Shown one piece after another: positions 1 through 41,331 of a DNA stretch of 64,000 nt. Source of the stretch: Monarcha castaneiventris obscurior (Eukaryota > Chordata > Aves > Passeriformes > Monarchidae); NCBI GenBank assembly GCA_026261815.1, contig JAMPIT010000304.1, forward strand, positions 208,268 through 272,267, in the 5' to 3' direction. A program made the translations under genes and the position numbers. The notes under the pieces are model-generated. The model had not been told where the DNA came from, did not search any database, and was given only the letters and a program-made list of their open reading frames with translations. Position 1 is the first letter of the stretch. Every line of letters begins with the position of its first letter.

Positions 1-340
1 ATCCCCAGCCGTCCCAGATCCATCCAGGAGCCCCTGAGGTGCCCAAGGTCCATCCTGGCGCTCCCGTGCCCCCCGTGGGCGTCCCCACCGTGTCCGTGGC
101 TCGGAGCCGGGGCTCTTTGGCCACCTCAGAGCCACTCCCGGGTCACTGTGTCCGTGTCCCCAGGGCTGGGGCGTGGTGGCCACCTCGGAGCCGCTCCTGG
201 GTCGCCGTGTCCGTGTGTCCGGAGCCGGAGCTCCTGGGGCGCCTGGAGCCGCTCCCGGGTGACCCCCGCTGGCCGCCCCCATCCGTGGCTCGGGGCCGGC
301 GCTGCTGGGCCGTGCCGGAGCCGCTCCGGGCGGCCGTGGC
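1..340 (-). other. MARK2 3' UTR / downstream flank
   Basis: Lies just past the MARK2 stop codon. It holds imperfect copies of a GAGCCGCTCCCGGGT-type unit with interspersed GTCCGTG. No AATAAA or ATTAAA on the minus strand was seen, so the transcript end probably lies outside the window. The open frames here look like by-products of GC-rich DNA. Confidence 0.5.
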
Positions 341-11533
<11,193 letters not shown>

Positions 11534-12110
11534 GGCGGCCCCCCCCCCGCGCCGCCGGCGACTATCGCGATAGGGGGAAGCCGCGGCAGGCGGTGTGCGG
11601 GGAGGGGGAAGGGGAGGCGGGGGAGCTCACGGGGCGGGGGGGGGCCAGGCCAGCGGCATTGGGGGGGCCGGGAGAGGAGCAGGGGGAGCGGGCGGGGTCC
11701 GCCCGGCCCGGCCCGGCCGCCGCCGCCGCCGCCTCACGCCGCCGCCGCCTCAGCGCCCCGCAGCTCCCAACATGGCGGCCGCCGCCGGCCCTCGGCCATT
11801 TCCGCCGCCGCGCCGGAAACACCCGACACGCCCCCCCGCGCCGCTTCGGCTCTTCCCGGACAGGTTCGGCTCGTGGCCGTCTCAGACTTCGAGTATTTCC
11901 GCCGCCGAGACGGAGTTACCCGAAGTTTCCTTCGGTACTTTCCGCCGAGAGCCGCGGGAAGAGCCGAGAGCCGCCCGCGCCGCCGCGACCCCGAGTGGAG
12001 CCGGAAATACCCGAGTGGATGCGGAAATGCCCGAACAGCTCTTGGCAGACTTCGGGCTCTGCCGCCCGTGACGGAAACACCCGAGCGGAGCCGAATCCCC
12101 CTCCCCAGCC
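11534..12110. promoter_or_regulatory. MARK2/ZFTA CpG-island promoter with ETS-like array
   Basis: CpG-dense DNA immediately upstream of the MARK2 start codon. The palindrome CTATCGCGATAG lies at 11562-11573. Copies of (G/C)CGGAAAYRCCCGA occur at 11812, 12001, 12021 and 12071, with partial inverted forms at 11891 and 11935. CATGGCGGC elements resembling YY1 sites lie at about 11531 and 11771. GGAA cores with CCGGAA context are typical of ETS/GABP sites in housekeeping promoters. Confidence 0.6.
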
Positions 12111-12814
12111 CTGATGGGGACCCCAGGACGGGGCGGGGGGCCCGGGGCTGCTGGACCCTCCCCTAATTTTGGGGAGTTCTTCCGGACCGCTGGACCCTCC
12201 CCAGTTTTAGGGGGCTCTCCCGGACCCGCGGGCGCGCCCCGATTTTGGGGGGCTTTGCTGGACACCCGGGTTCTCCCCGATTTTGCGGGGGGGAGGGATT
12301 TCCCCGTCTGCACTGGGAGCACTGGGATGGGGCGGGTCCAGCCGTGGAAGCCACGCCCCCTCGGCGCAGGGAGGGCGTGTCCTCCCCGCCCGACCACGCC
12401 CCGTTTGGACCAAAGGGGCGGGGCCGCGCCGGGATGGGGGAGGGGGTTCCATGGGTGCCCCATCGCTCCGGGCACCCCCGGGAGCTGCTGTGGGGTGGGG
12501 GCGGGGATGGGGGGCTGCATGGGGGAGGGGAGCATCCAGGGGCTCCCCCTCCCCGCCCTCCCGGGGGGATCCCCCCCTAAAATCCTCGCCGTGGCTTTTC
12601 CTGGGAGGGGGCTGGGCTCAGACCCGCCGCCAATTCATCGCCCCCCCCGGAGCCCCCCGTTGCGGGGAGGGGCGGGCTCTGGGGGGGGGATGGGAAAGGC
12701 GTGCGGCCCCTTTAAATTTACCCAGGAGCCCTTAAAGGAGCCCCAGGGGCCCCACGGCAGCGTCCCCACCCCGGCCGGCCCCCGCCCGCCGCCGCCGCCG
12801 CCCCGGGCCCCGCC

Positions 12815-15672
<2,858 letters not shown>

Positions 15673-15920
15673 GCCCCCCAGGATGGGGACACCGGGGGGG
15701 ACAGGGGACACCCCACGATGGGGGTGGGGACAACAGCAGAGACCCCCCCCCAGTGTCCCCAGTCCCCCCCCAATGAGACACAGCCTCACCCGGCACCCCC
15801 CTGCCCCCCATGTGCCCCCCATGTCCCCCCCCGGTGTCACCGTGACACCCCCAGTGTCACCTTATTTATGTGTGCGTGTCCCCCCTTTTTTTTACACCCC
15901 CCCATTGTACACGACCCCCC

Positions 15921-15926
15921 AATAAA
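15921..15926 (+). terminator. ZFTA polyadenylation signal
   Basis: AATAAA about 250 bp after the ZFTA stop codon, with a C-rich 3' UTR between. It is the only canonical hexamer on the plus strand there and fits a single short 3' UTR. Confidence 0.65.
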
Positions 15927-16036
15927 CCCCCCCCAGAGACCCTCGGGGTCACAGGGACATTTGGGGACATTTCAGGGGGTCACAGGGACATTTTGGGGGG
16001 GTCACAGCACGAGGGGGCCCAGCCTTGTCGTGGTGT

Positions 16037-16042
16037 TTTATT
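16037..16042 (-). terminator. RTN3 polyadenylation signal
   Basis: TTTATT on the plus strand is AATAAA on the coding strand, about 410 bp past the RTN3 stop. ZFTA and RTN3 thus end tail to tail within about 120 bp of each other. Confidence 0.6.
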
Positions 16043-16449
16043 GTTGCCGCAGCCCCGCGGGTGGATTTGGGGGAGGGGGGTCCCCCATTTCCCACCCCCC
16101 CAGAGCGAGGGGGGGGCTCGGGGGGCGCGGTTTGGGGGGGCTGTGGGAGGGGCTGAGCCCCCCCTCCCCCGTTTACAGCAGTTACAGACATTTCACCTCA
16201 ATTAACGTTAAAAAAATAAAAGGGGGTGGGGGGAATGAGCTTCGGGGGGCCCCTCCGGGGGGAGCCAATTTTGGGGTTCAGCCCCCCCCACACTGAGACT
16301 GGGGGGGGCACAGACGGACGCCACTGTGAGACTGGGGGGACAGGGACGAGTTTGGGGGGGTGGGCGGAATTTGGGGGGGGAGCAGACGAGCTCGGAGTGG
16401 GGGGGGCACCGCCGAGTACCCCCAGATTTCCCCCCCCCCACCCTGGGGT

Positions 16450-19400
16450 TTATTCCGGCTTCTTCTTGGCCAGGCCCGGGACCTTCGCCTGGATCCTATG
16501 AGAGAGGGGGGTGCAAAGATGATTTGGGGGGGGTCCCGAGGATGTGGGGAGGGGTCCCCAGGATCTGGGGGGGCCCCGTGAGCACCTACTTGGCCACGAG
16601 CTCCTTGGTCTGGCGGCGGACGAGGCCCACGTAGTGATTGATCTGCACCTGGAGGGGCAGCGGGGGGGTTTCAGGGGCAGCCCCCCAATTTTGGGGGTGT
16701 CCCCCTTCAGTTTGGGGGGGTTCTCCTCAGTTTGGGGCTCACCTCGTATTTCTCGTAGAGGGGCGGGAGGGTGAAGGCCAAGAGGTCGGCTGGGGACAAA
16801 TGGGGGGGTCGGGGTTATTTGGGGGGAACCCCCCGCGTTCAGTGCTGATTTTGGGGGGGTCACTGCCCCCAAAATCAACCTTTTGGGGGGTCATTTTGGG
16901 GTGGGGGTGGGGAGGAGGAGGAGGGGCGGCCAGGCCCAGGGCTCACCGAGGATGAGGAGGGTGATGCCGTTGAAAATGGCTCCCACGTAGGTCATCAACC
17001 ACATGGTCATGGCGAGCTGGGGGGGCACAGCAGAGGTTTGGGGGGGTCCCGGGGGTGGGGAGGGGAGGAGGAAGAGGGGGAGGAAGGCTCCGAACCTCCA
17101 GGGAATCCACCAGATCCTGCACCAGGAAGAGGCGGACGAGCAGCTGCAGGCCCTGGTTCAGGTGCTGGGCCACCGCGGCCACGTGCGCCTGGAAGCTCTC
17201 GGGGGACAGCGTCACGTCCAGGTCCAGGTAAGCTCTGGGGAGGGGGAACCCCGCTGAACCCCAAAATCCTCCCTCAGCCCCTCCCCGAACCCCAAAGGCT
17301 GCATCTACACCCCGAAATCGGCGTCTAAACCCCGAAATTCCCCTCCAAGCCCAACCCCCGGGGGGGTCATGGGGGACAGGTCAAGCTCAGGGCTGAGGTT
17401 GGGCTGGGGACACCCCAAAATCCCTCCCTACACCCCAAAATCCTCCTTCGCACCCCTCTGGACCCCAAAACCCCCATCTTCACCCCAAAACCTCAACCCT
17501 TCCCCTGCACAGAGCAAACCAGCACCAAGCTCGTGGCCCCACGGCGACCCCGCTCTCCCCAAAGAGGGGCTGGGGGTGTCCCCAACCTCCCACCCCCCAA
17601 AAACCTCGCTCACCGGAAGGGGTGCCCCTCCTCCGACTTCTGCAGGGCCTGCACCACGGCCTTGTAGACGCGGAGGCTGATGGTGACCGAGAGCAGGGCC
17701 AGCGCCACGTGGGCCACCACGGTGACGGCGCTGAGCGTGGCCAGCGACAGCAGCAGCACCAGGCTGGCGCCGAAGGCCACCGCGCTCTTCCTCACGTCCC
17801 GCCAGAACAGCAGGTCCCGCACTGCTGGCGCGGCCGGGGGGGGCACAGAGAGGGACAAGGAGGGGTCACAGGCGGTGCCTGGGTCGTGTCCCCCCCACCC
17901 GGCACAAAATTCACCGCGATTTGGCCCAAATTGAGCCCTACGCCACCTACCCTCCCCCCCATAAATATCTGCTAATTAACCCCCCTCGTTAAAACGAGCC
18001 CCTTCGTTACACAAAGTTCTTAGTTACGCCCCCCCCCCCCCCAATAAAAACAGGTGTTAATTAACCCCCTCTCCCCAAGCGTGCCGGCGGGTTTGGCCCC
18101 AAACCCCTGGATTTTACCCCAAAACAAGGCACTCGTGCACCTCCTGCCCCCAGCAGCATTTTGGGGCGAGGTCTCCCCTTCCCCCCCCACCCTTAACTCC
18201 TCTCTTTTTGCCCCATTTTGGGGATCCATTCACAGCCCCACCCCCTGCTGGTGTCGGCGCTGTTTTGGGGTGAAAAAGGCCCTTTTTGGGGCTTTACCTG
18301 CCAGGCGGGGGAGGGGCTCGGCGGAGGGGGGCTGGGGGGGCTCCCCCAGTTCCCGCAGCGCCTGCAGGGTCTGGTGCTCCTGCTCCAAATCCCGGGAGGC
18401 GGCGGGGGGGGACCCCGGCGGGACAGGGGGGACGGGGACAGCCCCGGGGACAGAGGGGACACCCCCGGGGACAGCGGGGACATCCTTGGGGACAGGGGGA
18501 ATATCCCTGGGGACATCCTTGGGGACAGAGACACCCCCGGGGACAGCAGGGACTTCCTTGGGCACAGCGGGAACATCCCTAGGGACCTCCTTGGGGACAG
18601 TGGGAACATCCCTGGGGACAGTGGGAACATCCCTGGGGACAGTGGGGACAGCAGGGGGGGCCTCGCCCGGCGCCTCCTCGATGACGGTGTCGTCGGAGTC
18701 GCCGGAGCTGTCGGCGTCGGCAGCGGTGACGCCGTTCCCAACCCCGGCGACGCCGTTCCCGGGGGCAGCCACGTCGCTCTTGATGCCGGTGACGCCGTTC
18801 CCGATACCGGGGACGCCGGTGATGGCGCTCCCGATGCCGTTCCCAACGCCAGCGACGCCATTCCCGACGCCGGTGACACCGGTGACACCAGTGACACCAT
18901 TCCCAAACCCGGTGACGCCGTTCCCAACGCTGCCGACGCCGTTCCCGATGCCTCCAACGCCGTTACCGACGCCGAGGCCGCCGTCCCCATCCCCGCCATC
19001 GCCGTCCCCGCCGTTGCCGTTGCCGTTGCGCTCCACCAGGTCCCAGGAGAGCAGCTCGCTGGTGAAGCTGTGCATCTCCCGCACGCAGCGCGACACCTCC
19101 TCCAGCGCGGCGGCCGAGCCGGGGGGCGGCCGGGCCGGGGCCCTGCCGGGCACGCCGGGCACGCCGCGGGGCTTGGGCGGGAAGTGGCACACGCGGCCCT
19201 CGGGGATCTGGCCCAGCGCGGGGCCGAACTCGCGGTCGAAGGCGGCTCTGTCCGGCACCACCTCGAACGGCGACTCCGGAGAATCCGGGGGGCTCTGGGG
19301 GGCCCCCCCCGGGGTCGGCCCCCGGTCGCGCCCGCCCGGGGCCGCTGGCGGAGGGACACGGTCAGGGGGGGCCGGGGTCCCCCTGTGCCCCTCCCTGAGG

Positions 19401-22059
19401 GCTCCGGGTGCTCCCCCCCTTTGTCCCACCCATTCGGGGGCCTCGTGCACCCCTGCGGGGCTTCTGGGGTCCCCCCACAGAATTCTGGGGTCCCCCCATC
19501 CCAGCCATGCGGGAGGGGCGGTTTTGGGGTCCCCACGCAGCGTTCTGGGGCTCCCCTTCCCCCATTCCAGCCATGCCGGGGGTCTCCTCCCCAATTTCGG
19601 GGGCTCTCCCAATCTCTGCCATGCGTGGGGATGATTCTGGGGTCCCCCCACAGAATTTTGGGGGTCCTCCCCCATCCCGGCCATGCAGGTGGGGGGTCAA
19701 GCGGCGGCACTGAGGCTTCCCCCCCATTCCCCCCAAACCCCACCCCCCTCCCCCAAATCCGGGCAGGAGAGACCCCAGTTTGGGGCTAAAAACGCCCATT
19801 TTGGGGCTAAATCCCAAATTCATTTTGGGGCTAAAATGCCTCGGTTTGGGTTCAGAATGATGGGGGAGGGGGGTGCAGGACACCCCAGACCCCGCAGGTT
19901 CGGGTGCAGAAAATCGGGGGGTGGCCCCACAGGGAACCTCGATTTGGGGCTAAACCCCCTCATTTTGGGGTTCAATCCCCCCGTTTCGAGTCTGGAGCGA
20001 GGCCGGGGGTGGCGGTCAGCCCCCTCCTCATTTTGGGGGACATTTTGGGGTCTCTCCCCCCCAGTTTCAGCCCGGGGGGGTCACACGAAGCCCCCGACGG
20101 CGGCGGGTGGGACACGGCGCAGGCGGGTCGGGGCTGGGGGGAGGAATTTTGAGGGCAAACCACGAAAAACGACGATTTTCACCTTCAGCAGCAGCAGCAG
20201 CAGGAGGGGGGGGCCGTGCAAAGCTGGGGGGGGAGCAGCAGCCTTGGGGTGCAGGAGGGGGGTGGGGGGCAAAGCTGGGGGGGCAAAGCTGGGGGGGCAA
20301 AGCTGGGGGGGGCTCGCCCCGAAAAAGGGAGAAGAAACCGTGTTAAACAGCAGGGAAAGAGACAAAAAGAAAAATGTCTATTTTGGGGAAGTTTTACCCC
20401 CCCTCGCCCCTCAGCTGGAATTCAGGGGGGGCTCAGCAGCGTTTGGCCCCCCCCAACCCCAAAACACGCCACAGGCAAAAGCCCCAAAATCCAGGGGTTG
20501 TTTTGGGGGGAATCCGCCCACTTTTGGTGACATCGAGGCCCCAAAGCGACCTCGGGGAGCCCCGGAACAGCTCTGGGTGTCCCCAAAGTGGCTCTGGGGA
20601 CCCCCCAAAATCCAGGGGGGGCTTTTTTAGAGTCAGAGCTTCCCCTCCCCTCCCTCCGCAGACATTTTTCTTCCTGGGGGTGCAGGAAAAGGGGGGGGGA
20701 GGGGGAGACTTGCCTGGTGAAGCCGCAAAGAGAGAAACGGGCTGGGAGGAGGAAGAGGAGGAAGAGGAGGAAGAATTGGGGGGATCTGCAAGAGAACAGA
20801 GAGGGTGAGAGCTCAGCACCCCCCAAAATCCCCCCAAAAATCCCCCCCCAAAAGGCGGGGCCGGCGCGGTGCAGCTTCGTCCCGGCGGCTTTTCAGGGTG
20901 ACGCAAAACCACGAGGAAAATTCCAGTCCGGACCAGATTTTGGGGGGTTTTACCCCGTTTTCCCAGCCTTTGGGGCAGGGAGCGGCGCAGGGATGCTTCC
21001 CAAGGGTCCCCCCAAAATTCCCACCCGCCCCTCCGGCGCTGCACCCCCAAAGAGAGCGGGTGTGTGTGTCCCCCCCACCTCAGGGTAAGATTTGGGGTGA
21101 AAATGCGGAATTTTGGGGCTTTGTGGTGTCCCCGGTGTAAAAATTGGGCTGAAATCCCGGGAATTGCCAAGTCAGGATGCCCTGGAATGACCGCTAGAAA
21201 GGGGGGGGGAGGAGGGTGAAACGCCCCCTCCTCAGAATTCCAGGGAAGGACGGACGGAGCAGCTGGTCCCCAACGACCCCCCAAAAACATCAACGCTCCT
21301 TTTCCTGCCGATTTTCCCCCATTTTTCCCAGGGATGTGGGGGCGGAGGTGCCACTGCCCATCAAACCTGGTCTCTAAAAACCTTCTTCACCGCCCAAAAT
21401 CGCCCCTTAAAGTCCTTTTTACCCCTTAAAAGCCTCTTCCTCCCCTATAATCCTCCTAAACGCATCTTTACCCCAAATTTGTCCCCCTAAATATCTCTTG
21501 CCCCCGTTTTACCCCTAAACCTAAATCCCCCCCAATTTCTGCCCCCCGAGCCTCTTTACCTCACACACACCCCCTAAAAGGCTCATTGCCCCCAAAACCC
21601 CCCTAAAATTCTCTACTCCCCAAAATCTGCCCCTCCAAGGCCTCTTCCCCTTCCCTTTTAGTCCTCAAGTTCTTTCCCCTCACATTTCCAGCCGTCTCTA
21701 AATGACTTTTTACCTCACACCAACCTCCCAAACGCCGCTTCCCCCCACATCTGCCCCCTCAAAGGCCTCTTACTCCCAATAATCACCTCCTTAAGGTCCT
21801 TACCCTCCTCTTTCTGCCCCTCCCGCCCTCTTTCACCTCACGCCCAACGCCCTAAGGCCTCTTTCCCTCACGCCCCCGCCGAGGCCTCACCCCCCTCAGG
21901 CCCCACAGGCCCCGCCCGGCCCTTACCGGCGCACGACATGGAGCTGCCGCCCGTGCAGCCGCTGAGCGAGGGCCGCACGGAGGAGGAGGTGGAGGAGGTC
22001 ACGGAGCTGGAGGAGGAGGTGGAGGAGACGAGCGAGAACTGCGCGGCGGAATCGGCCAT
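16450..22059 (-). CDS. RTN3: RTN3, reticulon-3, long isoform
   Basis: ER membrane-shaping protein (family knowledge). Nine coding exons, high to low: 22059-21927, 20785-20714, 19344-18298, 17821-17614, 17234-17096, 17016-16947, 16789-16743, 16648-16590, 16495-16450; 606 residues with every phase consistent. The N terminus is [13 protein letters not shown]; the second exon keeps SQPVSLF. The 1047-bp exon is the long-isoform exon and retains [44 protein letters not shown] and [17 protein letters not shown]. The C-terminal reticulon domain starts [10 protein letters not shown], has two hydrophobic hairpins around a loop, and ends AKKKPE. Skipping the large exon would give the short isoform. Exon 2 has a GC donor. 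The middle of the large exon is replaced by Pro-Val and Gly-Asn-Gly repeats. Confidence 0.96.
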
Positions 22060-23180
22060 GGCGGCGGCGGAGCGCGATGGAGCCGCGTCCGTGCGGGGCG
22101 GCGGCCGCGCCCCGACTGCGGGGGGGGCGGTGCCGCGGGGGGCGTGGCCGGCGCGGCTAAACCAATCAGCGCCCCGCACCTGCTGCAGGGGGGCGGAGCC
22201 GGAGCGCCTGGACCAATCAGCGCCGCGCAATGGCCGCGCGCCGCCCTCCCGCCGCAGCTCGGAGCTGGTGCGCACGCGCAGAACCGGGGGGGCCCCAGCA
22301 GTTGCCATGGCAGCAGCGGGAGAAGGAGAAGCTGCGCCTGCGCGCGGCGGGAGGGGCGCGGTGCACGCTGGGAGTTGTAGTCCCAGAGTCGCCCCGCAAA
22401 AAGGGGAAGGGGATCTGAGGAAATTCTTGTGAGAGGAAAGGGTTTTGGGGGCTCTGCACCCCCGCACTCCGGTCACTGGGCCTCCTGTAGCGCGGATCGC
22501 CCCGGGGGGTGCCCCCCTGAAGGCGCTGCGGGGCTGCAGGACGCTTCTCAGAGGGCGGGGGAGGAGGCCCGCAGCCCCCCGAAGGGCCGGGAGGTCCCGG
22601 GTGCTTCCCCTGCGAGGGGGGAGCGCAGAGGCGCGGCCTGGGGAGGGCAGGAGCGGCCGCGGAGCGTCCCAGGGAGAGCACGGGGGCTGTGGGGGTCATA
22701 GAGAGCCCCGAGAGCGCCGCCATGGCCTGGAGAAGCGCGCCCCCTGCTGGGCGGGAGGACCGCACGGCAGCCGGACATCCGGAAAGGGCGGGGCCTGCGC
22801 CGATCACGTGAGACCGCCCGACCCCGCCCCTCAGATTGGCTCCGCCCCCGCCGAGCCGCCAATGGCAGCGGGAGGTGCGGTCATGACGTCACCAAACCAC
22901 GCCCCCGCTCGCCCGGCAGGAGGAGGCGGGGCTTTGGCAGTGAGTGACAGTTCCTACAGCCAATAGCGATGCGTGGGCGGAAGCGGCAGAACCAATGGGG
23001 CGCCGCGCTTGGAGAAAGGGGCGGGGCCTCGGCGGGGAGGGGGCGGGGCCGCTGGCGGGCGGCCAATGGGGGCCGAGGGGGCGGGGCCAGCGGGGCCGCC
23101 GGGACGCGGGGGGAAGCGGCGCTGCGGGAGCGGTGAGTGGGCACCACGTGACCTCCGGTGTCGCCCCGACTGTCGCGACA
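22060..23180. promoter_or_regulatory. RTN3/PC divergent CpG-island promoter region
   Basis: Two CCAATCAGCG elements upstream of RTN3 (CCAAT at 22162 and 22213) point to its core promoter. A ZNF143-type element, ACTACAACTCCCAGCGTGC on the minus strand, spans 22363-22381, and an RFX-like GTTGCCATGGCAGC lies near 22300. The PC side has CCAAT at 22859, 22960, 22992 and 23063, an inverted ATTGG at 22835, E-boxes CACGTG at 22805 and 23145, TGACGTCA at 22884, and several GC boxes. A good donor (GAGCG then GTGAGTGG) after 23132 could close an untranslated first PC exon. TGTCGCGACA lies at 23171-23180. The motifs are seen; factor use is inferred. Confidence 0.6.
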
Positions 23181-23279
23181 TGAACCCCCCCCCCCGCGAT
23201 AGAGGCCACCCCCCCTCCCCCCGAGGGCCCCCCGCCCCCTCTGGGGGCTGCGACCCCCGCGACCCCCCCGCGCCGGGGC

Positions 23280-23680
23280 TCGGGAGCTCCCTGTGGGGCC
23301 CGGGAGCCCCTGTAGGGCCCCCTATAGAGCCCCTGACCCCTATGGGCCCTTGGATCCCCTGTGGGGCCCGAGAGCCCCCCTAGAGCCACTTATGGGGCCT
23401 GGGACCCCCCATAGAGCCCCCTGTGGGGCCCGGGACCCCTGTGCGAGCCCCTCACCGTGAGCGCCCTGTAGGGCCTGGGACCCCCCTATGAATCCCCCAT
23501 AGATCCCCTATGGAGCCCCTATAGAGCCCCCATGGAGCCCCCATGGAGCTCCTATAGATTTCCTATAGATCCCCTACAGGTTCCGTATGGAGCCCCAATA
23601 GAGCCGTTATGGAGCCCCCATAGATCTCCTATAGACCCTCTATAGATCCCCTATGGATCCCCCATGGAGCCCCAGCACGG
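23280..23680 (+). repeat. CCCTATAGAGCCCC-type degenerate array upstream of PC
   Basis: Short units of the kind CCCTATAGAT / CCCCATGGAGCCC alternate through about 400 bp between the promoter and the first coding exon of PC. The remainder up to 24543 is G-rich (repeated GTGCAAGGGGGG) and ends in a pyrimidine tract and CAG right before the PC ATG. No gene seen. Confidence 0.65.
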
Positions 23681-24543
23681 ACCAGCGCTCCCAGTTCGCT
23701 CCGTGCGGGGCTGGGGGGGAGCGGAGTGACCCCGGAGTGACCCCGGAGTGACCCCCGGGACCCCCGGAGTGACCCCAGAGCCCCCCCGCCCCCCGGTGCC
23801 CCCCGGGGCCGGGCGGACTTTGCCCCCCCCGGTCAATGATTCACCGGGGGAGGGGCGGGGGGAGCCCGGGGGGAGCCGGGAGAGAGGGGCTCGGGAGAGA
23901 GGGACGGGAGCGAACACAGGGACAGCGAGGGGACAGCGAGGGCTCGGTACCGGGGTCGGTCCCGGGGCCGGGGGGGCCGGGGGGGGTTCGGAGTGTGAGA
24001 AAGGCGCTCGTGCACCGGGGGGAGGGGGGCCTCATTTTGGGGGGGGGGCTCGGGAAGGAGTTGGGGTCGTGCAAAGGGGGGGAGGGGTTGGTGCAAGGGG
24101 GTCCTGGGGGGGTTTGGGGGGGGTGGGAGAGGGGGTTGTGCAAGGGGGGGGTTGGGAAAGGCGCTCGTGCGGGGGGGGAGGGGTTGTGCAAGAGGGGCAG
24201 GCCCGGGCAGGACCCTGAGTGGGCAAGGGGGGGCCCTGGGGGGGCCCTGGGGGGGCCTTGTGCAAAAATCCTGGTGCGAGGGGGGGATTTGGGGGGGAAT
24301 TTTGGGTGGTGGGAGACCCCCGTGCAAGGGGGGGCTGGGGGGCATCAAAGCGGGGGGGGGTCAAAGGTCACTGGGGCAGAGGGGAGCGGGAGGTGGGGGA
24401 GGGGGGGCCCAGGTGCTTTTTGGTGTTTTTTGGTCGCGGGGGGGGTCAAAGGTCACTGGGGCAGAGGGGAGCGGTGGGGGAGGGGATCGGGGGTTGGGGG
24501 GCTGCGCTGACCCCCCCTTTCCTTTCCTTCCCTCCCCCCCCAG

Positions 24544-37318
<12,775 letters not shown>

Positions 37319-38128
37319 CTCTGGGGGGTCCAACCCCCCCAAATCCCCCCCTAGCAACCCCAAAACTCCCCCACACCGAAAGGGCCTCGCGGAAATGGGG
37401 CGCGGCCCCTTTAAGAGCCCCCCCCGGGGTGGCGCCCCCTGGTGGGGGCAGGGCGGTACAACAAGGCCTTAATTGGGGGGGGGGCGTGTCTTAATTAGGG
37501 GAGGGCCAGGTCTTAATGAAGGGGGCACAGGGTGATGGGGGGTCCCGTTTTGGGGGGGTCACTCATTGGGGGGCCCTTCCCTGGGGGGCACGACCCGTTC
37601 TGGGGGGGGCACACCCGAGAGCTGGGGTCGTCCCCCCCACTTTTTTTGGGCATTTCACCCCATATTTGGGGGATCAAACTTCTCGGGGGGTGGGGCAGAG
37701 TTTGGGGGGTTTCCTGCGGGGCCCCCCCCCAATTTTGGCCCTTGGTGTCCCCCCCGTTTTGGGCCCCTCCCCATTTTCGGGGTCCTCCCCTTTTTGGGGG
37801 TCCCCTCGCACCTTGGGGGGGTCTCCACCCTGCCCCCATCCCTGCCAAGCTGCCTTAGGGGGATCTGGAGGATTTTGGGGAGGGGTCGGGTGGGCGTGGC
37901 CGCCCCTCCCCCATCCCCCTCCCCCCCCTCTGCTTTTGCCAAACGCCCCCGGGGGTGGGGGAGGGGAGGGGGCGGAGCCTGTGACCAAAGGGGGGAATGG
38001 AACTGGACTTGTGGGGGGAGGGGCCGCCCCTCCCCCCATCCCTGCAGGGAACAAACTGGAGGGGGAGGGGCCGCCCCTCCCCCACTCACCCCCCCTCCCC
38101 CACCCCCCCCCTCAGGGGGGTCCCGGGC

Positions 38129-38134
38129 AATAAA
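38129..38134 (+). terminator. PC polyadenylation signal
   Basis: AATAAA in the context GGGCAATAAAAACTGG, about 810 bp after the PC stop. The 3' UTR between (37319-38128) is rich in GGGGGG and CCCCTCCC and contains no other canonical hexamer on this strand. Confidence 0.7.
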
Positions 38135-38370
38135 AACTGGACTAACAGCAGCCATGGTGTGGGGGAGGGGCTGCGGCGACCCCGGAGTGACCCCAGAGTG
38201 ACCCCCAGGTGTGACCAGAGTGACCCCCAGAGTGACCTCGAGTGACCCCAGAGTGACCCCCAGGGGCTCCTTCAGGTGCTCGCCCAGACCTTTTTTGGAG
38301 GGGGCGTGGCCTGAGCCGAAGGGGGCGTGTCCTCCAGCACGAGGGGCGTGGTCAGTGATCACAGAGGGGC

Positions 38371-38376
38371 TTTAAT
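38371..38376 (-). terminator. OVOL1 polyadenylation signal (ATTAAA variant)
   Basis: TTTAAT on the plus strand is ATTAAA on the coding strand, about 410 bp past the OVOL1 stop. No AATAAA nearer was seen. PC and OVOL1 therefore converge with signals about 240 bp apart. Confidence 0.45.
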
Positions 38377-38389
38377 TCCCAGGGCGGCC

Positions 38390-38781
38390 CCGCCCAGACC
38401 CCAAAGTGGGCGTGGCCCTCTCCAAAGTGGGCGTGTACATGGGCCAAAGGGGCGTGGCTTTGGACCACGCCCCATTGGCCGTTCAATCCCAAAATCCCCC
38501 CACCCTGACCCCCAAAGGGGCGTGGCCCTGCCCAGTGGGCGTGGCCTCGGACCATTTCTTCCCCCAACCCCCAAAGTGGGCATCTCCCCTCCCCCAGGTG
38601 GGCGTGTCCCTGCCCGAAGTGGGCGTGTCCTTTCCCTAAGTGGGCATATCCCTGCCCAAAGTGGGCGTGTCCCTTCCCTAAGTGGGTGTGTCCCTAACTG
38701 GGCGTGTCCCAACCCCAACTGGGCGTGTCCCCCCACCCGCCCCACCCCATTCTGGGCGTGTCCCCTCCAGGGGCGTGTCCC

Positions 38782-38790
<9 letters not shown>
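38390..38790. repeat. GTGGGCGTGTCCCT array in OVOL1 3' UTR
   Basis: Units of AAAGTGGGCGTGTCCCTTCCC recur about fifteen times between the OVOL1 stop and its likely polyadenylation signal, so they would be transcribed as part of the 3' UTR. Confidence 0.75.

Positions 38791-41331
<2,541 letters not shown>

Noticed and set aside
18054..19789. Two plus-strand frames of more than 500 codons over RTN3
   Set aside because: Opposite the RTN3 long exon and its repeats; the minus frame contains the conserved reticulon segments.
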